Assembly: GCA_036898135.1 (NCBI GenBank)
Contig: JBAHVR010000288.1
Coordinates: forward strand, 77,501-141,500
Length of the DNA stretch: 64,000 nt
Origin: Oncomelania hupensis
Taxonomy: Eukaryota > Mollusca > Gastropoda > Littorinimorpha > Pomatiopsidae
Direction of reading: 5' to 3'
Position 1 is the stretch's first letter, and each line of letters opens with the position of its first letter. The notes below the pieces were generated by a model, which did not search any database, was not told where the DNA came from, and saw only the letters and a list, made by a program, of their open reading frames with translations. Made by a program: the position numbers and the translations under genes. Below, in pieces: positions 50,128 through 61,630 of the stretch.

Positions 50128-50480
50128 AGCTCAGGTCTAAGAATATCCTCACCCTCACCTCACCTGGCCTCACCTCAGTCCTGTAACGGATTTGGTCATT
50201 AGGGTCATTAGGGTAGGATAAGGGGATGAGGCAGGGGTACATGAGTGACGACGTTGCTATCTTCAACACCTCGGGTGGGTCCTCAGCTTCTCTGACCAGC
50301 TCTGAGTTCTAAGGTCACCAGCATATATATATCTATCTACCTACCTATGTAGGCCCTTAACCTTTGAGGTTTTCAGGGGTCAAATAAGGGACAAAGCAAC
50401 AGAGACTCCTCTACTCCATCACCAGCATATATCTATCTTTATCTAATCCCTTAACCGGTGAGGTTGTCAGAGAGAGGGTA

Positions 50481-50486
50481 AATAAA
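50481..50486 (+). terminator. Poly(A) signal candidate
   Basis: First AATAAA downstream of the dynein stop codon (354 nt after it). Confidence 0.4.
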
Positions 50487-51804
50487 GGACAAAGCAATCG
50501 AGATTCTTCTTCAATCAACTGTATCAGTAGTTTGTGTGAGCCTGTTTGACTTTGGAGCTAATGTCCATTCCTTGATGTGTCCATATTGATATAGATCTAT
50601 TGAATGAACAACGAAAAAATAACTACTAAGAACTAAAACAAGTCTTTAGATGGACTCAATGATATCTTTGCTTGGTGACTGGCTCGCATCAGGAGGATCA
50701 TTAAACTTCCACCTACAAAATACAAAATATTAATTATGGATTTTTGTTGTCCGTAGAAAGAGCATCCACAGTAACCTGAAGTAGAAACAAAAAGCATTTT
50801 GGTCCACACGGAGTTTTATTTGAAGGCTAGTTGTATAATGCCTTTTATGTTCATTTTCCCCAAGACTCATGTGAGCATTGCTGCAAAGGTTCCGATGTAT
50901 AGAATATTGAAACTTCGCTGTGATTATCTTCACAACGGATATGATAAATGGTGTACTGTACCTCATCAGACTAGCATTACTTTTCTTTTTGTGTCGTAGA
51001 ATTGTATTGAACATGGACGTTTTTTAACGTCTACAGTACTCATCCACCATGTGTGGGTATCTGTGCCTACTTGTGCTCACATGAGGGATTCCATTAACAT
51101 TGGAAAAACACTATGTAAAAATGTCTACAGAATGACCGAAAGCCAAAATACTGGCAAGACTGTTTCTGTGTCTGTTGGCTTACTACCTATACATTGAGCA
51201 CAATAGCAGTTAGTGTTGTTATTGTTATTGTTGTTGTTAGGTAGTCTGTGCTGAGTGAAAGACTTGATGACCATTTTAAATACTGTTCCTGACTGCAGTC
51301 GTCCACATTTATTTTCATTAATGAATGACCATTGCAGTTTGGCATTCATACCTACCATTGACGATACAGCAGACAGCTAAATGTTTCCTTTATTGTGTTT
51401 AATGGCTTATACGTTTTTTTTATAAGGCTTTCCATTGATACCATTGATAAAAAAGGGGGTATTTTTTATCTGTGGTGTATTACCTGTGCATTGGGCAGTC
51501 CAGTCCAGTCCTCTTCTGACTACGCTCAAGATTGGATAGTGGTGAAAAACTGTGTTGATATATGCTTGAGGATTGACCCAGTATCTTGGAGAGTGATTGA
51601 AAATGTAGACTGATGCAAGATTCGTTGTGGCCACATCAGCAGATTTTACTTTGAACAATAGTATAATTTTCCTCGTATAATTAGAACCATACATTTCTCA
51701 TCTTTTTGAGCTCAGTGCTCAATCTTGACTACAAATCATACAGCATTATTACACCATTTTATTTTTGTTTTGAATTTTTGTGTCATGTTTTTCAATGCCT
51801 GAGC

Positions 51805-51975
51805 AGTTCTGTTTTTCAAAAGCAATCATGAAAAGCAATCCTTCAATCCTGTTCTTCAAAAGCAATCCTTCAAAGCAATCATGTTCTTCAAAGCAATCGT
51901 GTTCTTCAAAAGTAATCTTGTTCTTCAAAAGCAATCTTGGTCCTCAAAGCATCCTGTTCATCAAAGCATTGTGTG
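51805..51975. repeat. Irregular tandem repeat ttcttcaaaagcaatc
   Basis: About eight imperfect 15-24-bp units of the type cttcaaaagcaatcntgtt. Confidence 0.85.
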
Positions 51976-52140
51976 TATGAAAGAATGCTTTCTGTATAAT
52001 TATTATGGCTAAACATTCTTTCAACAATATTTAGTTTACTTGTTTTGAGGCTATGCCACAATCACTCGATCCTATTGTGTATGATAGAATGTTGTTTTGT
52101 GGAGGTTATGAGTGACTGAAAATGGTTTGCATGCACAATT

Positions 52141-52542
52141 GGCTTTTCACTTGTGTAAGCACATGCCTTATACTTAAAACAAATCGCTCATTATTTATAT
52201 TTTATTATGTTGTTTTCATTAGAGGTAGTAAGACTGCCAGACAGTGACAGAACTTTACCGTTTTGCTGATGTTTGCCAGATGTTCACTAAAATAAAAGCA
52301 GTTATAACTGATATTGTCAGCTGCTTTTCAAGTTTGTGGCTTGCCTTGTGTATTCCTTGATCTCTGTGATAAGGCACTCTGTATGTATTAACATTTCTGT
52401 AATATGTTGGCTTTTCACTTGTGTAAGCACATGCCTTATACTTAAAACAAATCGCTCATTAGTCATTATTTATATTTTATTATGTTGTTTTCATTAGAGG
52501 TATTAAGACTGCCAATGACAGAACTTTACCGTTTTGCTGATG
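52141..52542. repeat. ~130-bp direct duplication, 268 bp apart
   Basis: ggcttttcacttgtgtaagc to gaactttaccgttttgctga occurs at 52141-52270 and 52409-52542 with small indels. Confidence 0.92.
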
Positions 52543-54196
52543 TAAAGGGCTTTTGCATGAAAACCTTCATTGTGATATAGTTGATGTGGTTGATCCTCTG
52601 TTGCTGATTTTTACTGTGTTTTTTCTTAAGAATATGCAAATATTCTGTGATATTTTCAATTCTGTATTTTTTTAATTTACATTTGTTGTTTTATAATTAA
52701 ATACATCACAGGTGAATATTTTTTGTCAGTGTGTGAATAAGTGACAGGACGTTGCGTACAATTTTGAAGTTCATGTATTTTGTTTGTCAATTGTGATCAT
52801 GTGCAAAAACAAATTCTATGTACAAAAAGACAAAACAGAACTTTGTGAGAAATATTACAGTGGAAATGTGTAGAACGCTTTTCAGCGTGGAATTAACACT
52901 GCCCTTTTAATATGGAATATTGAAATATGACAGTGTTACATCCAAGCAGCGGTATCGATATTTCAGAGAATATTTTGTTGTTGTTGTTGTTTGAAATGTA
53001 TGTTTATTGTCTTATAAACCTCGCTATCTACATCATCGTAGTATTTATGGTGGCTGTTTGATGTCATTATGTACAAAGACTATTGTGTATATAAATCATG
53101 TGTCTTTCAGATCTATGTGATACAGTATTCAACGTTTTGATCATTGTATATATATTTATATATGTCCGTTTTAACATGAGACAGAACATTTAAATGCATC
53201 TAGCCCTAAGATCTGAGTTTGTCTCTTTTATTTCTTTTTTTTTTCTTTATTTTGCGTCGGTCGTTTATGCTGAGCTGTATGTTTACAATTCTTCACAATT
53301 CAGTTTCAATGTTGTCCACATCATTATCTTTATATTTCTGAGAACCTCCCTTTAAATATAGCTTACTGCACAATGAGTGACCTTTGGACAGTTGATTTTG
53401 TAAAAGTTTGACTCTAATTTTGTGAGCACCACTGTGTGGGGGAGGGAGAGTGAGAGAGGGGTCAAAGGGACATCACTGCAGCCAAGGTTGACCAATATTG
53501 AATAACATTAGGATGGCAAATAATGAAAGTCCCAAACTAATGTAGCCAGTGTCATGAGAATGGATGGGAGGAAGGGGGGGGGGGAGTAATAACTTCAGCC
53601 AAGTCGACCGTTCATGTTGCCAGGTGAAGAAGGCATCTAGATGGAAAGCAGACAATTATATTAACTGTTACTAATACTATAAGGTGAAAAGATGATGGCC
53701 GATTCTTCAAAAATAATGGTGAAATATTAAAGTAAGAAAAAACTACTTTTATTTTTTAAATAATGAAACTTTGGGAAAATAGAACTTTATTAACTCATAG
53801 TTTAGTAACTCGATCATAGTCAACTGGTATTTCCTTCACATTGGTTATCGTGAATTAGTGAATGAAATCGGTGTATAGTGCGTTACAGTTTATAGCATTG
53901 AATGTCCAAACCTTCCACTATGAAAGCTTTTGAGAGGAAATTGTTTTCGGATCGGCATATATTTTTATCCACCCATTCCATCTCCAGCACGGTTGTTTCC
54001 TTTAGTGGATGATTGTAAATATATTTATGAGAACTAAGAGGTATTATAATATATGACCAGCAGAAAAATAATTTCTGCCTTGTCTCATTGTAATGTACGA
54101 GTATAATACATACATCCATGGTATCTATAGATGTCAGTGTGTTTTTATATGTTGTAATATTCTATTATCTTTGTATTACTCCTGTATAAATAGTAT
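52543..54196 (+). other. Intergenic or extended 3' UTR: nothing recognised
   Basis: AT-rich. A short G run lies at about 53575-53584. No gene. Confidence 0.5.
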
Positions 54197-54752
54197 CCCC
54201 ACTTTCTGAAAATTTAGTGCTTTAAATTCCCAAGGTCCCTATCTTTCTCCTTTGTTCTTTCTCATTCCTACTTTGTTCTATCAATCTACTATACTATCTT
54301 CTTCTCTAGACCAGTCACATATCTTTTTTTAATTGAAAAATCTTCCCAAACTCCTCATTTGTGTACGAGGTCTGTTGAATCAGCTTGGGAATATTAGACG
54401 CTTTCTGCCAAATGGTTACTAGGGCTTCCTATGATATTATTATTTAGCAATGTAGGCATTTTATATGTATGTGTTTTGTTGATAATTTATAATGATGTTT
54501 ATATTCTATTTTGTTTTTGTAAATGGGAGTTCAATAAATTAGAGTATAACCTTAGCGTCCCCTGCGTGGGATGCCTTTGTTGTAAAGAGACCAGCTGGTG
54601 GAGTGCCTTCAGTGTTACCCTAGGGTTGTTTCAGTAGATGTTTTATACGGATCAGGGGTGAGTCCTCTTTCAACCAAGTTATGGTCCTGATTTTGTAATC
54701 CTGATTCTGCTCTTTGCAGTCAGCTTGACCCCGTAAGCAATGAATAACTAAC
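54197..54752 (+). repeat. Intergenic segment A, copy 1 (~555 bp)
   Basis: Starts ccccactttctgaaaa, includes gacgctttctgccaaatgg and ttttatacggatcagggg, and ends gtaagcaatgaataactaac. Related to 56848-57400 and to 57404-58625. The end contains the ggtcctgatt...gctctttgcagtc tail also found elsewhere. Confidence 0.88.
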
Positions 54753-54945
54753 AAACCAACAAATATCATAGTTATATTTTATTATGTTTGTAATATTTCC
54801 GTCCATATGTATGAAGACGACCCATTATTTATAGTTATTATCTGAAGAACAATTAAACAATAAAATGTGTTCCTTTAAAAAGTTGTGATGAGGGTAAAGG
54901 ACTGAAATATGAAATATTAACACAAAATTATTATTATTATTGTAT

Positions 54946-55589
54946 GCCAGCAATCCCTCAACACAGTGCATAGCTTCAAATATTTAGGAGCCATTGTATC
55001 AGACAATGGGTCCCGACAGGAAGTCCTTTCCAGGATCGCACAAACAACTGCTGCCCTGACAAGGTTGAAGCCCATTCGGAAAGACAGGACCATCAGTCTA
55101 CATTCCAAAGTAAGACTGCTGCGCTCCCTTGTCATCTCCATCTTCCTATGTGCTTGCGAAGCATGGACACTCACAGCAGATCTCCAACGAAGAATACAAA
55201 GCATGGAGATGAGGTGCTACAGAAGACTTCTGGGCATTTCCTATACCCAACACATCACCAACGACGAAGTCCGACAGACCATCACACAAGTCATTGGACA
55301 ACACGATGACCTGCTAACAGTGGTGAAGAAATGGAAACTCCGATGGTATGGCCACGTCACCAGATTCTCAGGCCTTGCAAAGACTATTCTGCAAGGCACA
55401 GTGCAAGGAGGTAGAAGAAGAGGGAGACCAAAAAAGAGGTGGGAGGACAACATTCGAGAATGGACTGGTTTGACACTGAGCGAAGCCATCAGGGCTGCTG
55501 AGGACAGAGAAAGATGGTTAAACGATCATCTGTGGTGCCCCTACGACCTTCGGGTTACAGGACAGGATAGGATAGGATAGGCCAGCAAT
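54946..55589 (+). mobile_element. RTE-like LINE, 5'-truncated, young copy
   Basis: Element 54955-55580 flanked by gccagcaat (54946-54954, 55581-55589), ending (GGATA)n. The coding frame is open to the tail, unlike the other two copies in the window, so this is the youngest. Confidence 0.93.
54966..55580 (+). CDS. C-terminal part of LINE reverse transcriptase
   Basis: About 204 codons without a stop: [87 protein letters not shown], ending in the GATAGGATAG tail. This is the thumb and post-thumb region of an RTE-like endonuclease/reverse transcriptase. The palm with its FADD motif is lost by 5' truncation, so the product is not functional. Confidence 0.85.
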   Translation: MHSFKYLGAIVSDNGSRQEVLSRIAQTTAALTRLKPIRKDRTISLHSKVRLLRSLVISIFLCACEAWTLTADLQRRIQSMEMRCYRRLLGISYTQHITNDEVRQTITQVIGQHDDLLTVVKKWKLRWYGHVTRFSGLAKTILQGTVQGGRRRGRPKKRWEDNIREWTGLTLSEAIRAAEDRERWLNDHLWCPYDLRVTGQDRIG

Positions 55590-56847
55590 GTATTTATTAA
55601 TTTTTTTAAAAATCAAAATAATGCAAGAGGTTATAACACACATGTATTTCATAAAACCATGATTCACGATATACCCATAGATACGAAAAGAAAAAGAAGA
55701 AAGTATCTTATGTTTAGGTATGTTATAGTCCTTGTTTTGTCTTTGGTATATTCCATCATTTTGACAAACAGAAGTCCTTCATATTATTATATTTTGTTTA
55801 TTTGGTTGGAGATTTAATGCACGGATTGTATACTTTTCGGTTTTACAATATTACAATGTATAATACATGTTTACAATATTTAATTTTGTTTTAATTTCTT
55901 TTTTCCTATGGTTTTCATTTTGTTGTTATATTATATATTTATCCATTTATTTATTTTCCTTTACTCCTCTATTTATTTTTATTTGATTTTTTTTCCCAGT
56001 GCAAGGTTGTTTGAACCATGACGAGATCAAAGTACCGATTAACCTTTTAAACAGCATTTTATTACTTGTTTTGTAGAATATTCTTCTACTACGTACCCTT
56101 ATATTTAAAGCTGTTAATACCATTTCAGCATTGTTATATGTTACATATTCAAATATTGTAATAATAATCTTTTTATATGGCAAATATTGTAGTCATTTGT
56201 TTTCCAGCAGTATAAATATATTTTAAAATACTAATTATGTGGTAAACTGGGAAGTGTTTTATTTTATTTCCTTAAGCAGTTCTTAAAGCAGGTGAATGCA
56301 CTATATAAGAACAATTATGTTATATTACGTATTAGTATTATCCTTTTCTGCTTGCATTAATAATATTTGTAGCTTTGGTTAGTTCTATTGTTTTGTTGAT
56401 AACATGACCCCGTTGTTTATAGTTGCTTCAAGCTTATGTTGTAAATTTTTTTGCCAAATAAATTTCCTTCCATTTTCAGGAATGTATATAAATATTGAAC
56501 ATATTATTTTTTTTAATAATTATTACCATTATTACGGTTTCTGTTTCAATTTATTTCTTTTTCATTTATTATATATAATGTTTGTGTCTTATGTCTGTCA
56601 AAGATCATGATATATATTTCCGTCCATAAATGTATCAGCAATTACAAAGACAAATCATTATTTGTATTATCACTACAAGCCAGCAAAGTATAACAAAACA
56701 ATGCACACTCTTCTGTTTCTGTTACTTGTCAGTTTGGTTTATATTTTATTTTAAATACATTATTTGTCTTATACAGTTTGTTGTTATTGTTTTTGTTGGT
56801 CTTCTTCTTCTTCTTCTACTGCCATGAGTATGCCTGGGGTTTCCGTA
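55590..56847 (+). other. Intergenic, AT-rich
   Basis: Near 56610-56660 the string atatttccgtccata recurs from 54795, so the duplication that made segment A may extend here. No gene seen. Confidence 0.5.
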
Positions 56848-57400
56848 CCCCACTTTCTGAAAATGTAGTTTAAATTCCCCTTTTGCTTTCTTTCTCCTTT
56901 GTTCTTTCTTTTTCCTACTCTGTTCTATCAATCTACTATACTATCTTCTTCACTAGACCAGTCACCTACTTTTTTTCTTGAAAAATCTTCCAAAACTCTT
57001 CATTTGTGTATGAGGTTAGTTGGGTCAGCTTGGGAATATTGGATGCTTTCTGCCAAATGGTCACTAGGGCTTCCTATGATATTATTATTTAGCAATATAG
57101 GCATTTCATATGTATGTGTTTTGTTAATATTTTATAATGATGTTTATATTCTATTTTGTTTTTGTAAACGGGGGTTCGATAAATTAGAGTGTAGCTTCAG
57201 CGTCACCTTCGTGGGATGCCTTTATTGTAAAGTGACCGGCTGGTGGAGTGCCTTCAGTGTTACCACTGGGGTTGTTTCAGCAGATCTTTTATACGGATCA
57301 GGGGCGAGTCCTCTTTGAACCAAGTTGTGGTCTTGATTTTGTGGTCCTGATTCGGCTCTTTGCAGTCCGCTGGACCCTGTAAGCAATGAATAAATAACTA
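56848..57400 (+). repeat. Intergenic segment A, copy 2
   Basis: About 553 bp, alignable end to end with copy 1. It is directly followed by copy 3, so copies 2 and 3 are a tandem pair. Confidence 0.88.
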
Positions 57401-57403
57401 ACC

Positions 57404-58625
57404 TCTATTTCTGTCATTCTGATTTGTTCTTTCTCATTCCTAATCTGTTCTAGCAATCTACTATCTTCTTCGATAGAACAGTCACCTACCTTTTTTCTTG
57501 AAAACTCTCCCAAAACTCCTCATTTATGTTTGGGGCTATTGGACGCTTTCTGCCAAATGGCCACTAAGGTTTTCTATGGTATTATTTAGCATTGTGGCTA
57601 TTTTCTAGGTATGTGTTTTGTTAATATTTTATAATGATGTTTATATTCTATTTTGTTTTTGTAAACGGGAGGGAGGGGGAGGGGGGTTTGATAAATTAGA
57701 GTAAAGCCTCAGCGTCCCCTGCATTGGATGCCTTTATTGGCTGGTGGAGTGCCTTCAGTGTTACTGCTAGAGTTCGTTCGTTGATTAGATTTATGTCCCC
57801 GGATACCGAAGCATATGGGGGACGGGACGTGAAGATAACAGCATGACGAGTAAGAAGTCAAGGTAAGTTGCCATGGCGCTATCGCAAGGTGGTCATTCGT
57901 TGCAGTGAAGATGACGTTCGTTTCTTGAAGAGGAGTCCGCACAAGGGCGATGCAAAGGTGTTGAGGCAGGCGCGCAAAGGTGAAGAGATTGGTCAAATCA
58001 CTCGACGCTGGTGCGAAGATGTGTGGGGCCGTAGAGCCTACAAGGAGGGTAGGCAGAACGCGGGGAAACACTGGCGATGCTTGGCACCTGTAGTCCAGAG
58101 GACGCCACCCTCCACAGGAGTCCCGACGTCGCCCAATAATAGAGAAAGCAACAGAACAGCCAGTGAGTGTAGCAATGGCAGCAGAGCAACCGCCGCCCAT
58201 TCGATGGAGCTCTACTTGGTTGAAAATGAAGGTTGAAGTGGAGCGTCGTTTCGGCTTTTCTCGCACATCACACATCTCTCACTGTCACAGCTTCAACTTC
58301 TGGGCCCCTAGATTCCGACCTCAGGTTTCGCAGGAAAGTGTCCATCCATATCCCTTCCTCTCTGCGCCAAAGCGACTGTGAGTTTGAACGTCTCCCACAG
58401 CAGGCCTGCCACCACCAACCTGCTATCACCTCGCTCAACCGCTAGAGTAATCGTAATCGTAAACTAGATTAACGTCCCCGGACACGATGTGTATAGGGGA
58501 CAAGCTACCGCTAGAGTTGTTTCAGCAGTTCTTTTATACGGATCAGGGGCGAGTCCTCTTTCAACCAAGTTGTGGTCCTGATTCGGCTCTTTGCAGTCCG
58601 CTGGACCTTATAACAATGACTAACT
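57404..58625 (+). repeat. Intergenic segment A, copy 3, interrupted
   Basis: Left part 57404-57774, right part 58510-58625. Between them lies a 735-bp insertion flanked by gctagagtt. Confidence 0.85.
57775..58509 (+). mobile_element. 735-bp insertion with 9-bp target duplication, family unknown
   Basis: Splits segment A copy 3. The duplication gctagagtt lies at 57766-57774 and 58510-58518. Both ends hold similar, direct-orientation motifs with a small hairpin (gtccccgg...ggggac at about 57795-57822 and 58473-58502). A 122-codon open frame (57868-58236, MPWRYRKVVIRC) matches nothing I know. A second gctagag at 58441 makes the right boundary slightly uncertain. Confidence 0.65.
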
Positions 58626-59261
58626 AATCTTCTTCTCCATTCTTCTGTTTTTTCCTCTTTTCCTTCTTCTTTTTGAAACAACGGTTTCCTTAAATTTGAG
58701 CATTAATGATTATGAAACTGTTAATTAGTTTAACTGAAATTTCTGTTGCGTTAAGGATAACTAATCCTCTCAAATGAACTGACATTTCTGTGGCATTAAC
58801 GATTTCGGATCATATTCTTTACCTTGTGATATTCAACTATTGGTAGTCAAGACTATCTGAGATATAGCGTGCCCCATGAATATGGCACTAATCATTTGTC
58901 GTACGTTGTCTCCATCTTATCTGAATAAGACTGTACCATGTTGGCACATGTTGGGTTAATTGCATATTGCTAAGTAATCTGAATCAAGGGTTTGCATCCG
59001 CCAGCTGCTGTTTTACGCTCAGCATAATTATAATCGTGGACATATGAATCAATAATAATTATAATTATACTTAAGATGATGTGTGTATCATTGGGGACAT
59101 GGAGAATGAACACTTAAGTTTAAGGCCTACAGCCACCTTTGGCGATGTGGCGAACAGGGGGGTAGGGACCTAAATCAACACTAAACTACCAGAGCAATCA
59201 CACTGCTAAAATGGACAATGAAAAAATGCCACTTTTTATCTTGCTCAGAGGTGTCGGATAG
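58626..59261 (+). other. Intergenic: nothing recognised
   Basis: AT-rich sequence without repeats I could match. Confidence 0.5.
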
Positions 59262-59560
59262 CGCAATGGTTGGAGCACTCGCTACTGTGTCGTAAGTTAA
59301 ACACCGTCCAGTGCGGTTAGCACTTGGATGGGTGACCGCAAAACGTAAAATAACAACGCCCCCAGCTGACTCAACTGTGACTGAGTACCTACTCTCTTAA
59401 GGGTGGGGAAGGTAAAGCAGCGAGGGAGAGAGATGGGCATCGCCCTCATTACGCTGGCCCAAGATAAGTTTGATCTCCAACATCACGCTCCCCTACGGCC
59501 ACAAGGCTATGGGGACTACCTTTACCTGTTTACCTTTCTTGCCCACCACAGTTGATCAGT
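59262..59560 (+). repeat. SINE with 5S-rRNA-like and tRNA-like promoter region
   Basis: gatagcgcaatggttggagc resembles a tRNA A box. It is followed at 59291-59340 by taagttaa...gcggttagcacttggatggg tgaccgc, closely similar to the 3' half of 5S rRNA (box C area to the GGATGGG-GACCGC segment). The body continues aaggtaaagcagcgagggag and ends near ggggactacctttacc. Confidence 0.7.
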
Positions 59561-60214
59561 GTGCCAGTCGAACGCTGTACCATTGAGCCACAGTGGGAGG
59601 TTTAGTTATGGATTCCTAAATCAATGATTATTATAGATGCTTTGCACCATATAATTATTATGATACATCAGCACTAGTTTATAGCTATCTACGTCTGTGG
59701 TCATGATTCAATGTGTACAGGTCCCAATTTAGCTGTAGACAGAAAATAAAATCAGTATTTAATGCTTTAAATTACAGTTTGTATCCTGTCACAGATAGTC
59801 CTATTTTTTTCCTGTTGTATGCAGATGATCGGCGCTATAGACATAATTAGAAAACACAATAGATAAACTAAAGATTCCAATGAATCCAAAAGACAAAATG
59901 TGTGTGTGTTTAAAAAAGTCCATGCATATTTAATGGTCACAGTTCGCACCGTAATACAACACCCATCTACAAAGTCAGCCACAAAATTAAGACATTTAAT
60001 CGACTTCGCACCATAAGTAAATCAACATTTTGTTTCGGCCACCCATAACATTCAACATAAATGACACAGAATACAGTCATTGTCATCCCATTCGCTTTTA
60101 AGGTCAACTCTTATAATTAACTAGTGGTTTTTGTACCCTGGCAAGCCAGGGTACACATGATGCTGTTTAAAATGTAGACAGAGAGAACTTTTGTCTGCGA
60201 GTTTCATTTGGACG
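59561..60214 (+). other. Intergenic: nothing recognised
   Basis: No gene or known repeat. Confidence 0.5.
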
Positions 60215-60545
60215 ATGATACCTCCCCATATCCCCCTTGATACCTCACCATACCCCCCCCCCCCCTGATATCTCCCCGTCCCCCCCCCATGATGCCTCAT
60301 CATACCCCCTTGATACCTCCCCGAACCCACTTGATACCTCCCCATACCCCCTTGATTCCTTCCATACCCCCTTGGTTCCTAACTGTACCCTCCTTGATAC
60401 TTCCCCGTTGATCGTTTCGCAGGTATGGATGAAAGGAATCGACCATCACCATACCCCCTTATATATACCCGTATCCCCGTTATGCCTACCCATGCCCCTT
60501 TAAACCTACCCGTAGCCCCCTTTTAACTACACGTACCACCCCATC
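60215..60545. repeat. C-rich degenerate minisatellite
   Basis: About 16 imperfect units of the type ttgatacctccccatacccc, with C runs up to 13. G-rich on the minus strand. Confidence 0.9.
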
Positions 60546-60557
60546 CCGATCCTTGGT

Positions 60558-60558
60558 A

Positions 60559-60613
<55 letters not shown>

Positions 60614-60725
60614 ATATAGAATAATACAACTAGAAATCAGAAAAAACACCAAGGTTTTAAAATAAAATTTGATATAAGATAGTATAATTGTTATTATAAG
60701 AATAATAATTATTATTATTATTAGT

Positions 60726-60760
<35 letters not shown>
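60558..60760. repeat. (AAT)n microsatellites
   Basis: AAT/ATT runs at 60558-60610 and about 60706-60758 with AT-rich spacer. Confidence 0.95.
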
Positions 60761-60761
<1 letters not shown>

Positions 60762-60836
60762 TAAAGGTAAAAAGTCTAAATTAAAAAAAATATCCATATT
60801 GTAGTGTTAAAAAAATTTTTTTTAAAAATATGGCCC

Positions 60837-60912
60837 GCGTGAGTATCGATCTTGGGTCCCCCGAAACCGTAGGCGAAAGATTAACCCACTAAGCTATCAA
60901 GGCTTCGTAGAA
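60837..60912 (-). repeat. tRNA-like SINE head or tRNA pseudogene
   Basis: Minus strand: gatagcttagtgggttaatc (A-box-like), and gatcgatactc (B-box-like). Stems are not well paired, so not called as a tRNA. Confidence 0.45.
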
Positions 60913-61329
60913 AAACCATGAATTTTTTGGTCTATATGGGAAAACATGCTGAAACCTCAATTTGATTTTTAATGGAAGCGCGCGGAATGAGGCTATTGCA
61001 GTTTGTGGACATTTTGTTTATTTATTTATCTCAGAAACGGTTAAACGTTCGGTAAGGAAATGTCGGCTATAACGATTTGGCTGGTTTTGAGCACACAGCA
61101 GGCCGATCAGCAGCGGTCAGCACCTGCCCAGATCAGCGTCCATAGGAGACAAACTTTATAGTAGAGGCGAAGAAGGACTTCCGGCTAAGCAATTTATATA
61201 TATAGATGGCAAGGAGTACTACTTGATAGATGGTTATTCTCCAAGCAACTGCCGTGGTATTAGTAATAGTAGTACACATTCGTTTGAGAATGCGCCTTCA
61301 ATCATTCTTTCTTTGTGAGATATGTGGGG
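60913..61329 (+). other. Intergenic: nothing recognised
   Basis: No coding signal or repeat family recognised. Confidence 0.5.
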
Positions 61330-61630
61330 TTGATAACTCATGTAGTAGTAGCAGCAGTAGGACACTAGCGTAGCAGAAGTAGAAGTAATATCGGTAGTAG
61401 CTGCAGCATCAGATGTGGTAGTAGCAGCAGAAACATGGTACAGCAACAGTAGAAGTAGGCCTAGTAGATTGTTAGCACCAGCTGTGGTAATAGCTCTAGC
61501 AGCAGAAAACTGGCACAGCAGCAGAACAAATAAAATTAGTAGTAGTAGTAGCTGCAGCATCAGAAACATGGTGCTGCAGCAGCAGTGGTAGAAGAAGTAG
61601 CTGTAATAATAGTATAGCAGTATCTGTAAC
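61330..61630. repeat. Degenerate GTA/GCA trinucleotide tract
   Basis: gtagtagtagcagcagtagg-type units with insertions. Leu-rich minus-strand frames across it are artefacts. Confidence 0.85.

Larger units (their letters stand above)
50128..52300 (+). other. Probable 3' UTR of the dynein gene
   Basis: Follows the TAA at 50125. Polyadenylation signal candidates AATAAA at 50481-50486 and 52291-52296; which is used cannot be told from sequence. No other gene seen. Confidence 0.5.

Noticed and set aside
49705..49785. tRNA gene on the minus strand
   Set aside because: A and B boxes are good, but the acceptor, anticodon and T stems do not pair, and a SINE body follows.
2478..50127. DNAH7 or DNAH12 rather than DNAH3
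   Set aside because: The window peptide fits remembered DNAH3 better in several segments, but the three are close and a tree would be decisive.
57868..58236. 122-codon open frame as a gene
   Set aside because: It lies inside a mobile insertion and matches no family I know; the opposite strand is open too, so chance or element sequence is likelier.
60837..60912. tRNA gene on the minus strand
   Set aside because: Box-like motifs but poor cloverleaf; kept only as SINE-like.
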